A stretch of DNA of 64,000 nt, taken from assembly GCA_029844215.1 (NCBI GenBank), contig CM056725.1, positions 62,099,609 through 62,163,608 of the forward strand, in the 5' to 3' direction. Source of the stretch: Przewalskia tangutica. Its lineage: Eukaryota > Streptophyta > Magnoliopsida > Solanales > Solanaceae. Shown here one piece after another: positions 36,232-50,092 of the stretch. The translations under genes and the position numbers were made by a program. The notes beneath the pieces are model-generated. The model saw nothing but the letters and a program-made list of their open reading frames with translations, searched no databases and was not told the origin of the DNA. How positions within the stretch are numbered: the first letter of the stretch is position 1; each line of letters starts with the position of its first letter.

Positions 36232-39200
36232 TGTTATACCCCGTAGTTCCGTGGTATGTATGCGAGGACGACGCATTTGAGAATACGACGAAAGATTGGA
36301 GGAAGAAAGAGGCGATTTTTCCACGGAAAAGTTTCCGCTTTGTGAAGGAAAAGGTTCGCTTATGGAATTGGATTCCCAGATTTGGTATTCTGACTTCCCG
36401 AATATTAGAGAATTATGGAATTTTATTTTCGAAATGGTCACGTGGGCCCACTGAGAAATTTACGCTTTGGGGCCCGCTTTGATTTTGAGATTTTGGCCGC
36501 TGGATATTTTCTAAGACGAAATATTTTGATTTAATCGGGGCGACACGTGTCACCCCATATGGCACCTTCGGGTAGAAATATGTTTGTGCACAACACCCTT
36601 GCTAGAGTCGCCGACTAAACGCTTTCACAAATTCGTAGGGAATTTCCGGCTATGTCATTTAGTATTTTTGCGGATTTTTACGAAAGAAGGAACATTTTGG
36701 ACCAACGAGAGGGCACTGCACCCTCTCATCAGTGGGCAAAGTGGGCGCATACGGACGATCAAAGGCAAGTGGGAGATATTTTTGGTAGATATTTTGTGTG
36801 CAAGTTGGCTAGGTACACATGGGTGAATCTTGGCCCTACACTTGCCTAACACTTGGTGTAATCTTGGCCATTGGTTGGCTTTCACTTGACCTATAAATAC
36901 CCCTCCCTTGGAAGACTAATTCATTCACAAATTGCCTAAGTCTTGAAAGCTTCTTCCTTCCCCCTTAGTGTGTCTTGGCCGAGAGCCCTCCTCCCCTCGC
37001 CGAGAGTCCCCAGCTGGTAGGCCGGCGGGCAGACACCCCCTCCTTCGAGGTGCTAGCCGGGTACCCCAGCCTAGTTGCTTCGTGATAATACCCCCTCAGG
37101 TATAGAAATACTCTCCAAGTATTGTTATAATGCCCAAATTACCTTAGCCTTATACCTTGTTGTATTCTAAGGTTATACCTTACTAAAAGCCCGTAAATAC
37201 TATTATACTTCCCAATACAAAACCGAAACCCTAGGAAAATCTCCATAGTCCGTGAGTATTGTGTAGAAGTTGGTTAGAACTTCTAAGGTGGTTTAGAGCG
37301 GGTTGAGCGCTGAGTCGAGCTAAACGATTGCCCAGATCGACTTTATACTTGGATAATTATGGGCTTATCGAGGTAATTATCTTGTCCCCTATTGTAATTG
37401 GATATTACATGTCAGGAGTATATAGTTGAAGTATACTATATATAGTATCAATCAGTAATTACATAGGACTCAGACATGAGACTTGTAAGAGTACCGTGAG
37501 TAGAATTGTACCCGTTAGGTTAGATGATAACCCCCGGTTGGCTTGCAGCCTCGATAGAGAGGAGATTTACGCTGTCATGGGGAAGTCACGAATTTTCTGT
37601 AGAAGTTCTACGATGAGACCTAAATGTTAATAAGTCGCCTTGTGGCCTTATAGCGACGTACTCACGCAGGCGCGATCTACGCGGCTTGGCGGGTAGCCGA
37701 CGCTGGAAGTACTTGAGCGTTTTGCTGAGTCGATACTGCCGCGAGGTATGTGAACCTCTTCCTATCTCTAGCATGATATGTAAACTATGTAGTACGGTAG
37801 ACGCATACGTGCTAAATGTGTTTGAGTGGTTTAAAACATAAAAGGTTATAACGCTTTACGGAAGTTGGTTATAACAACTTTATGTTAGTAAGAAAATACA
37901 TGTGGTTTTTAAAAGGTAATCGATTTGAACTATAACCGCTTGTTATATGATAAGAAAGAACTTGAAGTATTTTCAAAAGATTTTGAATCATTTTCAAAGG
38001 AGAAGTAATACTTGGTGTTTGAAAACTTAAGAGTTATACTAGCTTTACGGGAAGTTAGGTATAACGGCTTAAGAATGCTTTTATCGATTTCGAAATCGAA
38101 TGTGTATCGACAAACCACCGCAAATGTTAATAAAAGGAAATGTTTTGAATAATTAAGTATTATGAAAACCAAGAGAAACTTCCATCCGCATGCTAAGATG
38201 AGACAAAATGATATTTCCTAGATCATGGTCATTGTAATAAGATTGTTATAAACAAGAATATCCTACTCACACATAAGGCTTATGTTTCTCATTGTTTAAA
38301 AGAGAATTATATTCTTAAATGAATAAGACTATGAACTACTAACCTTTCTAAAATAAGAAACGTGAACATTTGAAATTAGGCAAACTTGGACGCTTGGAAA
38401 ATAATGTTGTTACTTGATTTTACAAAGGTAAGAGTTTTGGTTTCTTAAAAGGACAAATACTCTATTTTATACTACGTATCAGGTGACTTATATGAAAGAA
38501 ACAGATCTTTTTAAGATTTTAATGTGTGAAGTACTTTGGGGATAGATACCAACTTGTTAGTAGAAAGTACCTTGTGTGAATAACTTGATTGTATTGGTTT
38601 GTGATAACCTTGTAATACTTTCTTGTTGCTTTGATAAGTAAACGTGTTAGGATGCTACGTGTGTTAGTATCTTGTGATGTTTGTGTAAAGGGTTTCTTGA
38701 TTGTGCTTATTAACTATCGTTATGATAGTATGGTGGCATTCATCTCTCGAGATGATTCCGGTTAAGCCGTCCACGCGGGTAGACTCAGCGTCGATGGACC
38801 TATGATTCGAGAATACCTACGCAGTCCCGGGCCTATCGCGAGCTACGAGTTCCGTGTTAGTGTATCGCCCTTATGGGCACGCGTCCACGTGGCCATGCGC
38901 GATCGCGAAGTCCGTGACGACGCCGGAGTAGCTACCGACGCGGAATACCTCACGCGCCGATGAGATTGGCCTACGCGAGTCGCGGAAGTTCCGTGACTAG
39001 ACGCGCACATTAGGTACGCGCAAGTGGGCCGCCTTTGATCATGTGACGGCCAGACAGATCTTATGATACGCTTATGACCTTGTTGGTACCGCTGGTGTTA
39101 GTAGTCGGCTATGCCTTCGCATTTTACCCTGCATGCTTTATTAGGACACAGCGGACCCGTGTTCATGTGTATTCCTCGTGCTTGTATATCATAAACCGCC

Positions 39201-39821
39201 ATGAGGGCGTATTCCACGCACGATTGATGTTGTGGGCGTGAGACCCATTGTTAAATTGAGTGATGACTGAGGCGCGAGTCCCCGACTTGACATGATCGCT
39301 ATTTATGGTGAATCGTAGTTCGTTATCATACATGTCTCCCGCTTTGTATAGACTACTATGATTTCATTTACACGATTTATTTTTAGTTTCACATACTCTG
39401 CACTGGCCAGACCGACTCTCCTTCGGGCCGCGTTCATGCCGCAGTTGAGGTACATCGCCGTTGATCCTAGCTCGTGGTCACAGTCGCTTGGGAAGCTCCG
39501 CTTCTCCGAGGCTTATCACGTATAGTCCCCGTCAGAGTAAGTGTTTACATTCGTGGTTTGGCGGGCCCCGCCCGCCATCGTGGTCGATCATTCTTAGGTC
39601 CGTAGTAATCTTTGTGGCGTGGTTGGTAAAAGGATTAAGTTGTTCATTTGTAAAAGAGTTGATGGTTATATATATGCCGAAAGGCAAGTTTTCACAGATT
39701 ATTGTTTTATATATTTCGTTATCTCATGTCAGGTTTTATGTTCCGCTGATTACTCTGATGTTGTGTCACTAGGGTGCCCGGGGTAAGGCACCAGTCACGG
39801 GCCCGGGTTCGGGTCGTGACA
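36232..39821 (+). repeat. 3' LTR of element C
   Basis: 3590 bp, TATA box at 36892-36899. It is clearly the most indel-laden LTR of its subtype between about 36470 and 39620, yet its last ~200 bp are clean and match E. Confidence 0.9.
36892..36899 (+). promoter_or_regulatory. TATA box, C 3' LTR
   Basis: TATAAATA in the usual context. Confidence 0.66.
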
Positions 39822-39826
39822 AATTA

Positions 39827-40727
39827 CCTCGATAAGCCCATAATTATCCGAGTTTAAATGTCGATCCTGGTCAACGTTTAGCTCCAACTCCGCTCGCCCA
39901 ACCCGCCTCCAAACCACCCTTAGAAGTTCTAACCAACTTCTACTTAATACTCCAACTAACTATGGAGATTTTCCTTGGTTTCGGTTTTGTGATCAAGGAA
40001 GTATAATAGTATTTCGGCTTTTCAGATAAGTATAACCTTAGAATACTACAAGGTATACTACTAAGGTAATTGGGCATTATAACAATACTTGGAGAGTATT
40101 TCTATACAACAAAGGTGGGGTATTATACGAAAGCAACTAGGCTAGTGGGTGTACACCCTCGGCCTACCCCACTGTGGGGTACTCTCGCCAAGAGGGGAGA
40201 GGGGCTCTGCCACAAGGCCTCACAAAGGGGAGGACGAGAACCATAAGGAAGGAGGAGGAAAGCTTTCAAGACTTAGAGATTTTTAGGATGAAGAAGTCTT
40301 CAAACTTAGGGGGTATTTATAGGTCAAGCCAAGGCCAACCAATGGCCAAGATTATGCCAAGTGCATAGCAAGTGTAGGGTCAAGATCATGCCAAGTGCAC
40401 CTTATCCATCTACCATAAAAATATCCTACCAACTACTTGACAAAACCCACCCAAGTCGTCCACTTTCCCGCCACCAATGAGAGGGTGCCAAGTGGCGCCC
40501 TCTTGTTGGTCCAAAATGTTTCGTCTCTCGGAAAAATCCGCAAAAAATAGAAATGACATAGCCGGAATTTTCCCTACGAAAGCTGTGAAAACGTTTCGTC
40601 GAAAAACGACAATAAAACGGGTGTTGTGAACAAAATAATTTTCGGCCAAGCCACTTTGCCTACTCAAGGCTTTAAACTTTTATACGTACGCCTTCACGTA
40701 CATACTCTGGAAATACGGGGTATAACA
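39827..40727 (-). repeat. LTR D1, second part
   Basis: Completes LTR D1 after element C and its AATTA, with TATTTATA (reverse TATA box) at 40314-40321, ending GGGGTATAACA, the reverse of the LTR start. Confidence 0.88.
40314..40321 (-). promoter_or_regulatory. TATA box, LTR D1 (reverse)
   Basis: Reads TATAAATACCCCC on the minus strand. Transcription would run leftward into element C. Confidence 0.66.
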
Positions 40728-40740
40728 TTCTCCCCTCCTT
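40728..40740 (-). other. Polypurine tract, D first unit
   Basis: TTCTCCCCTCCTT, which reads AAGGAGGGGAGAA on the minus strand, next to the LTR. Confidence 0.83.
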
Positions 40741-40741
40741 A

Positions 40742-40764
40742 GAAACATTCGTCCCGAATGTTCC
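40742..40764 (-). other. Hairpin upstream of the purine tract, D first unit
   Basis: GAAACATTCG-TCC-CGAATGTTCC on the plus strand, the same stem as in A and B. Confidence 0.65.
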
Positions 40765-40910
40765 TTCTAAGCCTCAAACCAAACGTGCGCCGGTATAGTC
40801 TTCACTGCCATACCTACCAGAACAATCCTGCCACACCTGGTCACAGAAAACACCTGCGCAAATACTCACATCTAAGCCCACGAGGAAACGCCTCTAACAT
40901 CACCACGTCC

Positions 40911-40985
40911 TGATACCACTTTTGTCACTTTGTCGCGAGCCTTGCTCCGACGACCCAACAAATGGTACCGGCCGCCATGATCCCC
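40911..40985 (-). other. LTR-end/PBS-like module, D first unit
   Basis: On the minus strand it reads CGCGACAAAGTGACAAAAG followed by TGGTATCAGGACG. The first nine bases of the PBS are exact here, unlike in A, C and E, yet it lies about 180 bp from the 3' LTR rather than beside a 5' LTR. Confidence 0.7.
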
Positions 40986-42145
40986 GAGGCCGTGACACTC
41001 GAACTCTTACACATTTCCGATATCGCTTCAAGATCTAAAACTCGGGCTACTATCTCTAACGTGGTCATCATTGCCGAACACTCTGGATGGATCTCCGATA
41101 CTTTCCGATCATAACAATACGAAAGATCGGACGCATCGCCTCCTAAGTCGGACGGCAAAGCTAACATATAGGCAACCCGCATATTCTTCACATGAACTCA
41201 AAAGGGCCCAAAGTAACTCGCTAAGTTCCTCTGTTATACCAAAACTCGCCACACCCTAACCACGATTACCGGAACAAGCTCAACCAACTATCTGAACCTT
41301 GCCAACATCGAACCAATCGACCGGCAACTTACACTTCCGCCCCTACAAGGCTTAAAAAGGCGACATCCGAACACTGAAATGGTAGCTTAAACGTTCCCTC
41401 CACAGGAGACAACAATCCCCACAACTACCCCTGAAATCCACACACTGGCCCGAGGGCGAATGCGATTCTGAGACTCACCTGAGTTCTTAACCATGCCTGG
41501 TAAAACTTCCAGAAACAAAAACATCTGAAACCTGGGCTCCACTGTCTGCCATAAGGTGAAGGTAGGCACCCCGCGCAGCCTTACAATCTTTCTGGTACAA
41601 CAACACTGCCGAGTGAACGGTCCCGACCGAAGAACACGATGGGCTGCCCCCATCGGCCCGACCACTGGTCGAACGCATCCACGAACTCGTACGCTGGTTA
41701 ACTAAACTTGGGCCTAACACCTCGTGACCCCACCACCCGGCGACCACCACAACCGACCCCACCAACAAACAAAGTCGCGGTTGACCCGCTGCATGGCCTC
41801 AACCCGACCCACTCGCAGAAACCACTTGCCCCCGATCCTAACAACTTTTCTAATCACGTTACGAAAACCTAGCGGTCTTCTTAGCTCAACTACCCTCTTT
41901 CAATCCACACTACTCGGGGACTTATCACACAATATATCTCACGTGCACTAAGCACTCCGATAAGGATTAAACATAACACTACACCCTTTACTCGAGCTGG
42001 CCTTACCTCTAAGGTCTCCACGTAAAAAACTCTAAGGCTCACACCTTCTCTATCCCCCAAAATCTTACTCGGTTAACCCACCATGATTTCTAATCACAAC
42101 TAACACACTGCTATCAGAACATAGCACTTAAGGTATACTCACCTT

Positions 42146-42953
42146 ATCACACATACTGATCTCTAGAGGGTTAAGGATATATCCATATCTACTGCTTCAC
42201 TCCCCTTAGTCGTTCTAATCAAACTCGCCTGCAGGGCGATAGCTAAGGTGACGAATTACCCACCGATCCTCAAGGCTAAGTCCTCCTACTAGACATTCTC
42301 TCGACATCGCACTGACGCCGTAGTACAATAAGTACCAACTAAAAGACGACATTCCCGATGACGTCATCACACGCGAATCGAAACCCTGGAGTTCTGACCA
42401 ACTCCTGCATACCCCGAACGTCCTGATATCCGTGGAAGACCACTCAGACCGGGCGAGGTGCATATCAAATTGGCTGGCGAGGCGATCGCCGAAAGTTACC
42501 AAAGGACCTTGCCGCTCGCCCTCTTCTCGCTGCCCTTCGTTAACCCGCCGATCTATACGCTTTCGCCACGCGCATAAGCCCGTACACAGGCCATGCTCAA
42601 GCCCAACTGAAGAATTACTCTTGCACAACCCTCTCTTAGGTAGTCATCAAGACTCGCGGTACATCGGTATACTCTCTGGTAGCCAAATCCATAGCTAGTA
42701 GCAGGGTCGCCTCTTGGCAATCTATATTCACTGTTCTCGGTCGTGAAACTGAAGGTTCAAATATCATGGCCGCAGTAGGAACTGCCGCCGCCGTGCTAAA
42801 CTCTGCTGGGGCTAGTGACGTAGCGTAACTCCCTGAATGAATTACCACCCCAGATGCAGATTGGGCCTGTGCCCACGTAACCCTCTGTACTCTACTCGCA
42901 GCTCCCTCGGCTGCCTTGCCCTCCTGGGCCCGGGTTGCCCTACGCGGAGGCAT
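42146..42953 (-). pseudogene. gag: gag remnant with MPPRR start, D first unit
   Basis: The 5' piece (42953 to 42636, 105 codons) begins MPPRRATRAQEGKAAEG and runs through a stretch ending EYTDVPRVLM. MPPRR-like starts are usual for Gag of plant Ty3/Gypsy elements. A second open piece (42628-42215) has RRVNEGQREEGERQ and a block similar to the B gag part before the knuckle. A stop between them and loss of the rest leave no CCHC box and no pol. The first piece is nearly identical in the second D unit, which may reflect recent duplication rather than selection. Confidence 0.65.
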
Positions 42954-43141
42954 AACGATAAGGGAAATAATTTCGTCAGAGGGTCCAACTTACAACACAG
43001 CTCTAAGGCACGATCTCAGAGTGAGAAGAATAGAAACCAATCCTAAATGTCCTGCAGCCTCCTGATTATAGATGTGGTGCACAACACATCGATAATCAAG
43101 ACTCTACTAGACACTGCCTCAGACACTTTCCGAGGACTAAT

Positions 43142-43153
43142 CGCTCGATACCA
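43142..43153 (-). other. Primer binding site, D first unit
   Basis: Minus strand TGGTATCGAGCG; degraded relative to the second unit. Confidence 0.8.
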
Positions 43154-43157
43154 CTTT

Positions 43158-45810
43158 TGTCACGACCAACCTGCCCGTGGATCGTGCCTTACCCCGGGCA
43201 CCCTAGTGATACAACATCAGAGAAAATAAGCAGAAATAAAAAAACCTTAAACATGAAATGAGATACATGCGAGATAAACAAAGCCAACCAAAACGATTGC
43301 CTTCAAGATATATATACATAAAAACCCGAACAGCTTATCCTTTTACAAAACCCTTCCCACAACAAAGGCTGCACTTAAGATTTTTACAACAACAATGACG
43401 GACAGTGGCCGCCATACCCCCGAATGTACAAGAGACTACAACTCGTGGAAACCTACCAAAGATAAGCCTCCAAGGAACGGAGCTTTCCAACACGCCAAAT
43501 GTGATCCTAAGAGCGAGGACCCACGAACGATGTACTTACTCGCGCAGATGAACGCACTTCAAGGAGGTCAAGACAACAGTACCAAGTATGTGAATCAGAA
43601 ATATCAGAATGAAATCATAGCGCTATATAAAGCGAGACATGTATGATAACCAAACTACAAGATACAACATATAAACAAATATATTAAGTCGTGGACTCAC
43701 GCTCCAAATCATCACTCGTGCGTGGAATTCCTTCCTCATCACGGCAGCCTATGATATGATATCAACACGACAACAATCCAAATGGGAGCATACCCGCGCG
43801 CTACGATCGTGTCGGATGTCCAAAGGGAAACAATAAGACAAAGATTCCAAATGGAAACATACACGCGCGCTACGCATCGTGTCGTGATGCCCAAAGTGGA
43901 AACAATAAAGCAAAGATTCCAAATGGATACATACCCGCGCGCCACGATCGCGGTCAAGATGCCCAAAGGGAAACAAATAAGCAGATTCCAAATGGAAACA
44001 TACCCGCGCTACGATCGTGTCGAGATGCCCAAAGGGAAACAATAAAGCGGATCAAATGGAAGATACCCGCGCCACGATCGTGTGTCGGTATGTCCAAAGC
44101 GATTAGCAAAAGTAACACAATCAAGCGAACGCATCTGCGGAATTTCTCCACACCGCCAAGACGCCCAAGTAAGTTCTCAACAAGTCAACCAACCCTCCAT
44201 CGAGAGGCACGGTAGTATAGAAACACAATTCTTGCACAACAATGGCTATCACGACAAACATAGGCAAGTTTCACAACGACAAGCATAGGCAGGTTTCACA
44301 ACAACAAGCATAGGCAGGTTTCACAACAACAAGCATAGGCAGGTTTCACAACAACTCAAAGTACTTTCATTTTATGCCAAGGTCCGGGTTTTAACTCCTA
44401 AAGTACTACGACGTTAAATTCCTTTAAGAGATTCATTCTTTTATAAAAGTCACCCGACCCGTAGTATAAAATAGAGTGACTTACATCTTTTAAGTAAACC
44501 AAATTAAGGCAACACTATGCCTTTCTTTTCCCTAAAGTTCCAATTTGCCTAATTTCATTTACACAAGTCTCTTTTTAGGAAAGTTTCATAGTTCAATGTC
44601 TTAATCTCTTTTAAAACAATTTAGTAACATATGCCATAGGCGAGTAGGTTATTCTTGTTCATAATCAAGCTTATTAAGCAGCCATGATCTAGAAAATGTA
44701 ATATCATTTTGTCTCATCTTAGCTTATATGCAGATGGAGGTTTCTACTGGTTTTAATAATACTTAATTATTCAATACACTTTCCTTTATTAACGCTGCAG
44801 TGGTTTGTCGATACACATTCTGATTTCCGAAATCAGTAAAACATTATTCCTTTCAAAAACCAAGTACTCATTACTCACGAATGAGGTTTCACACATCTTA
44901 CAACATTCAAATCAATTCAATTAAGTTAAGTCTCTTATCTTATAAGATCAAGTCTCTTAACTTCTAAGATCAAATAGCCATTCTTTTTATCTCATTTAGA
45001 CGTTATACCTAACTTCCCATAAAGCTAGTATAACTCTTAAGTTCTCTAAACCAAGTATTACTCTTCTTTCAAAAAGGGTTTCTTAATGAAAGACTTCAAG
45101 TTCTTTATTATCACACATCAAGTCAGTTATAAGTCAAATCAGTTACCTTTTAACAATCACAAAGCTTTTTCTTATCTACATAAAGCTGTTATAACCAACT
45201 TCCCATAAAGCCGTTATAACCCTTTATGTTTTAAATCAATCAAATACTTTTAACACATACGCGTCTACCGTACTACATAGTTATACACATATCATGCTAG
45301 AAAGATAGGAAGAGGTTCACATACCTCTCGACGAGTACCGACTAATAGCAAAACGCTCCAAGTACTTCAAACCGTCGGCTACTCCTTAAGCCACGTAGAT
45401 CGCACCACACGTAGTACTTCAACCTATAAGGCCACAAGGCGCTTATTAACATCTAAATCTCATCGTTCCATATTCTACAGAAAATTCGCAAAGACTCTCC
45501 CGCAACAAACAGAAATCTCATCCTCTATCGAGGCCGCTACCAAGCCAACCAGGGGTTTGCAGACGCCTAACCTGACGTACAATTCTACTCACAAGAATAC
45601 TACAAGCTTCATCGTAATACAAACCCTATGTAATTACATTCAGTTCGCTTCTTAAAATTCGTGCTTAAGTCGCAAGACATTGCCGTAAGTATTATTCAGC
45701 TTAAGTCAAAAGACATCCGATAAATACGCTCGATTCTATATATAGTATACTTCAACTATATATTCCTATAATATGTAATTTCAAATTACAATAGAAGGTC
45801 AAGATAATTA
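43158..45810 (-). repeat. LTR D2, first part
   Basis: Same structure as D1 up to the AATTA at 45806-45810, with a 70-bp array (about 43790-44100) and a four-copy 25-bp minisatellite (44262-44352). Confidence 0.88.
45806..45810. other. Target-site duplication of element E, left copy
   Basis: AATTA, repeated at 55262-55266. It is at the same LTR base as for element C. Confidence 0.93.
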
Positions 45811-48800
45811 TGTTATACCGTAGTTCGTGGTATGTATGCGAGGACGCACGTGCGAGAATACGCGTAAAGATTGGAAAGGAAGAAAGAGGCGATTTTTCCA
45901 CGGAAAAGTTTCGGTTTTGTGAAGGAAAAAGGTTCGTTTATGGGAATTGGATTCCCAGTTTGGTATTCGGACTTCTGGAATATTAGAGAATTATGGAATT
46001 TTATTTTCGAAAATGGTCACGTGGGGCCACGGAGAAATTCTGATTTTGTGGGGCCCGCTTTGATTTTGAGATTTTGGCCGTTTTGGATATTTTCGGAAGA
46101 CGAAATATTTTGGATTTAATCGGGGCGACACGTGTCACCCCACGTGGCACCTTTGGGCGAAATATGTTTGTGCACAACACGGTTAGAGTCGTTTTTGACT
46201 AAACGTTTTCCACGACTTTCGTAGGGAATTTCCGCTATGTCATTTAGTATTTTTGCGGATTTTTCGAGAGGCGAACATTTTGGACCAACGAGAGGCGGCA
46301 CTTGCACCTCTCATTGGTGGGCAAAGTGGGCGCACGTGGACGATTGGGAAGGCAAGTGGGAGATATTTTTGGTAGATATTTTGTGCAAGTTGGCTAGGTA
46401 CACATGGGTGAATCTTGGCCTACACTTGCCTAACACTTGGTGTAATCTTGGCCATTGGTTGGCTTTCACTGACCTATAAATACCCCTCCTGGAAGACTAA
46501 TTCATTCACAAATTGCCTAAGTCTTGAAAGCTTCTTCCTTCCCTTAGTGTGGTGTCTTGGCGAGCCCTCCTCCCTTGGCGAGAGTCCCCACAGTGGCCTA
46601 GAGGGTAGACACCCCCTCTGAGGTGCTAGCAGTGGGGTACCCCTAGCCTAGTTGCTCGTATAATACCCCCTTTGTGGTATAGAAATACTCTCCAAGTATT
46701 GTTATAATGCCCAAATTACCTTAGCCTTATACCTTGTTGTATTCTAAGGTTATACCTTTCTGAAAAGCCCGAAATACTATTATACTTCCGTCGATCCAAA
46801 ACCGAAACCACAGGAAAATCTCCATAGTCAGTTGGAGTATTGTGTAGAAGTTGGTTAGAACTTCTAAGGGTGGTTTAGAGCGGGTTGGGCGCTCGGAGTT
46901 GGAGCTAAACGATTGCCGGGATCGACTTTATACTTGGATAATTATGGGCTTATCGAGGTAATTATCTTGTCCTATTGTAATTGGATATTACATGTTGTAG
47001 GAGTATATAGTTGAAGTATACTATATATAGTCTTGAATGTAATTACATAGGGTGTATTCTGATGAGACTTGTGTAGTAGTACCGTGGAGTAGAATTGTAC
47101 GTTAGGGTTAGATGTATAACCCCTGGTTGGCTTGGTGGCGGCCTCGATAGAGAGGAGATTTACGCTGTTGCGGGGAAGTCTTTGCGAATTTTACGTAGAA
47201 GTTCTACGATGAGACCTAAATGTTAATAAGCGCCTTGTGGCCTTATAGGTGGATGTACTACGTGTGGCGCGATCACGTGGCTTAAGGGGTAGCCGACGTT
47301 TGGAAGTATTTGGGCGTTTTGCTGTAGTCGATACTCGTCGCGAGGTATGTGAACCTCTTCCTATCTCTAGCATGATATGTGTAAACTATGTAGTGCGGTA
47401 GACGTACGTGTGCTAAATGTGTTTGAGTGGTTTAAAACATAAAGTGTTATAACGGCTTTACGGGAAGTTGGTTATAACGACTTTATGTTAGTAAGAAAAT
47501 ACATGTGGTTTTAAAAGGTAATCGATTTGAACTATAACTGGCTTGTTATATGATAAGAAAGAACTTGAAGTATTTTCAAAAGATTTTTGAATCATTTTCA
47601 AAGGAGAAGTAATACTTGGTGTTTGAAAACTTAAGAGTTATACTAGCTTTATGGGAAGTTAGGTATAACGGCTTAAGAATGCTTTCTTGATTTCGAAATC
47701 GAATGTGTATCGACAAACCAACTGCAGCGTTAATAAAGGAAATGTTTTGAATAATTAAGTATTATGAAAACGGAGAAACTTCCATCTGCATAGAAGCTAA
47801 GATGAGACAAAATGATATTTCCTAGATCATGGCTGCTGTAATAAGATTGTTATAAACAAGAATATCCTACTCACACATAAGGCTTATGTTTCTCAGATTG
47901 TTTAAAAGAGAATTATATTCTTAAATGAATAAGACTATGAACTACGGAACCTTTCTAAAATAAGAAACGTGAACATTTGAAATTAGGCAAACTTGGACGT
48001 TTGGAAAATAATGTTGTTACTTGATTTTACAAAGGTAAGAGTTTTGGGTTTCTTAAAAGGACAGTCACTCTATTTTATACTACGGGTATTGTGTGACTTA
48101 TGTGAAAAAGCAGATCTTTTAAGATTTTAATGTGTGAAGTACTTTGGGGATAGATACGAACTTGTTAGTAGAAAGTACCTTGTGTGAATAACTTGATTGT
48201 ATTGGTTTGTGATAACCTTGTAATACTTTCTTGTTGCTTTGATAAGTAAACGTGTTAGGATGCTACGTGTGTTAGTATCTTGTGATGTTTGTGTAAAGGG
48301 GTTTCCCTTGATTGTGCTTATTAACTATCAGTCGTTATGATAGTATGGTGGCATTCATCTCTTGAGATGATTCCGGTTGCTGTCCTCCGTCGGGGTAGAC
48401 TCGAGTGGTCGATGGACCTATGATTCGAGAATACCTCACGCAGTCCCGGGCTATCGGAGCTACGAGTTCGTGTTAGTGTCGTCCTTTACGGGCATGCGGT
48501 CCGTGGCCGTGCGGTGCGAAGTCGGGGCGATCTTGCGGGAGTAGCTACCCTCGATGCGGGAATACCTCATGCGGGCGATGAGATTGGCCTATCGGAGCTG
48601 CGGGAAGTTCGAGGACTAGACGCGCATTAGGTGCTGCGGGCAAGTGGCGGCTTTGATCATGTGACGATGCAGACAGATCTTATGATCTGATTATGACCTT
48701 GTTGCTTGTAGGTGTTAGTAGTCGGCTATGCCTTCGTACCACCTGTGCAGTTTTATTAGGACACGTGGGACACAGTGTTCATGTGTAATCCATGGTGCTT

Positions 48801-49440
48801 GTATATCATAAACTGCCCGCAGTGAGGAAGGTATTCTACGGGCACGAATGATGTTGTCGCCGTGAGACCCAGTGTTAAATTTGAGAGATGACTTGAGGCG
48901 TGAGTCCACGACTTGACATATCGCTTATTTATGGTGAATCGTAGTTTGGTTATCATACATGTCTCCGCTTTGTATAGACTACTATGATTTCATTCTGATT
49001 TATTTTTAGTTTCACATACTGCATTTTTGTTATCGACCTCGCCGGGGCTGCGTTCATGCCGCAGTTGAGGTACATCGATCGTTGATCCTAGCTCTCGGTC
49101 ACGATTCGGCGTTGGGAAGCTCCGTTTCTCGGAGGCTTATCGGTGGTATAGTCCCCGTAGTAAGTGTTTACATTCGTGGGTTTGGCGGGCCCGTCCGCCA
49201 TTGTGTCGTATCATTCTTAGAAGTGCATGAAATGCTGTTGTGGCGGGGTTGGTAAAAGGATTAAGTCGCTCATTTGTAAAAGAGTTGATGGTTATATATA
49301 TGCGAAAGGCAAGTTTCCTGATTATTGTTTTATATATTTACGTTATCTCATGTTGTGGTTTTATGTTCCATTGATTACTCGATGTTGTGTCACTAGGGTG
49401 CCCGGTAAGGCACGATCCACGGGCCGGTTCGGTCGTGACA
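45811..49440 (+). repeat. 5' LTR of element E
   Basis: 3630 bp, TGTTATACCGTAG to GGTCGTGACA. TATA box at 46475-46482. The start has lost two C residues relative to C. Confidence 0.9.
46475..46482 (+). promoter_or_regulatory. TATA box, E 5' LTR
   Basis: TATAAATA followed by CCCCTCC. Confidence 0.66.
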
Positions 49441-49444
49441 AAAG

Positions 49445-49456
49445 TGGTATCGAGCG
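49445..49456 (+). other. Primer binding site, element E
   Basis: TGGTATCGAGCG, as in C. Confidence 0.8.
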
Positions 49457-49643
49457 ATTAATCCTCGGAAAGTGTCTACGCACCGTATCCGATGAAGTCT
49501 TGATTATCGGTGTGTTGTGCACCACACCAATAATCGTGAGGCTATAGGATATTTAGGATTGGTTTCTATTCTTCTCACTCGAGATCGTGCCTTAGAGCCG
49601 TGTTGTAAGTTGGACCCTCCGACGAAATTCTTTCCTTATCGTT

Positions 49644-50092
49644 ATGCCTCGCGTGAGGCAACCGGGCCAGAGGGCAAGGCGAGAGAGGCTGCGAGTAGAG
49701 TTCGAGAGGGTGGCGAGGCACAGCCCAATCATTACCTAGGGTAGTGCTTCATTCGGGAAGTTTTGCGACGTCACTAGCCCCAAAGCGAGTTTAGCACGCG
49801 GCAGCGATGCCTCTGATGACCATAATATTTGAACCTTGATTCCACGGCCAGGAGCAGAGAATATAGATTGCCAAGAGACAACCACATTACTAGCTATAGA
49901 TTTGGCTACGAGAGTATACCGATATACCGCGATGCGGAGGACTATCTAAAGAGGTTGTGCAAGAGTAATTCTTGATTAGGCTTGAGCATGGCACGTATGC
50001 GGGCTTATGCGCGGCGAAAGCGTAGAGATCGACGGGTTAACGAAGGACAACGAGAAGAGGGCGAGGCGTGAGGTCCTTTGGTAACTTTCAAG
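49644..50092 (+). pseudogene. gag: Broken gag N-terminal remnant, element E
   Basis: Same position, length and 3' junction as in C. The frame is lost a few codons after the ATG (CCTCGCGTGAGG). The breaks differ in detail from those in C although the two elements should be duplicates, which points to unreliable base calls or very recent decay. No gag domain beyond the N-terminus, no knuckle. Confidence 0.55.

Larger units (their letters stand above)
30452..39821 (+). mobile_element. Element C: complete non-autonomous LTR element nested in LTR D1
   Basis: 5' LTR 30452-34106, internal region 34107-36231, 3' LTR 36232-39821, with exact AATTA target duplications. It is the LTR subtype without the 70-bp or 25-bp repeats; its central LTR instead has a unique block (GATGGACCTATGATTCGAG, near 33080). 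It has a broken gag start and no pol. Confidence 0.92.
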
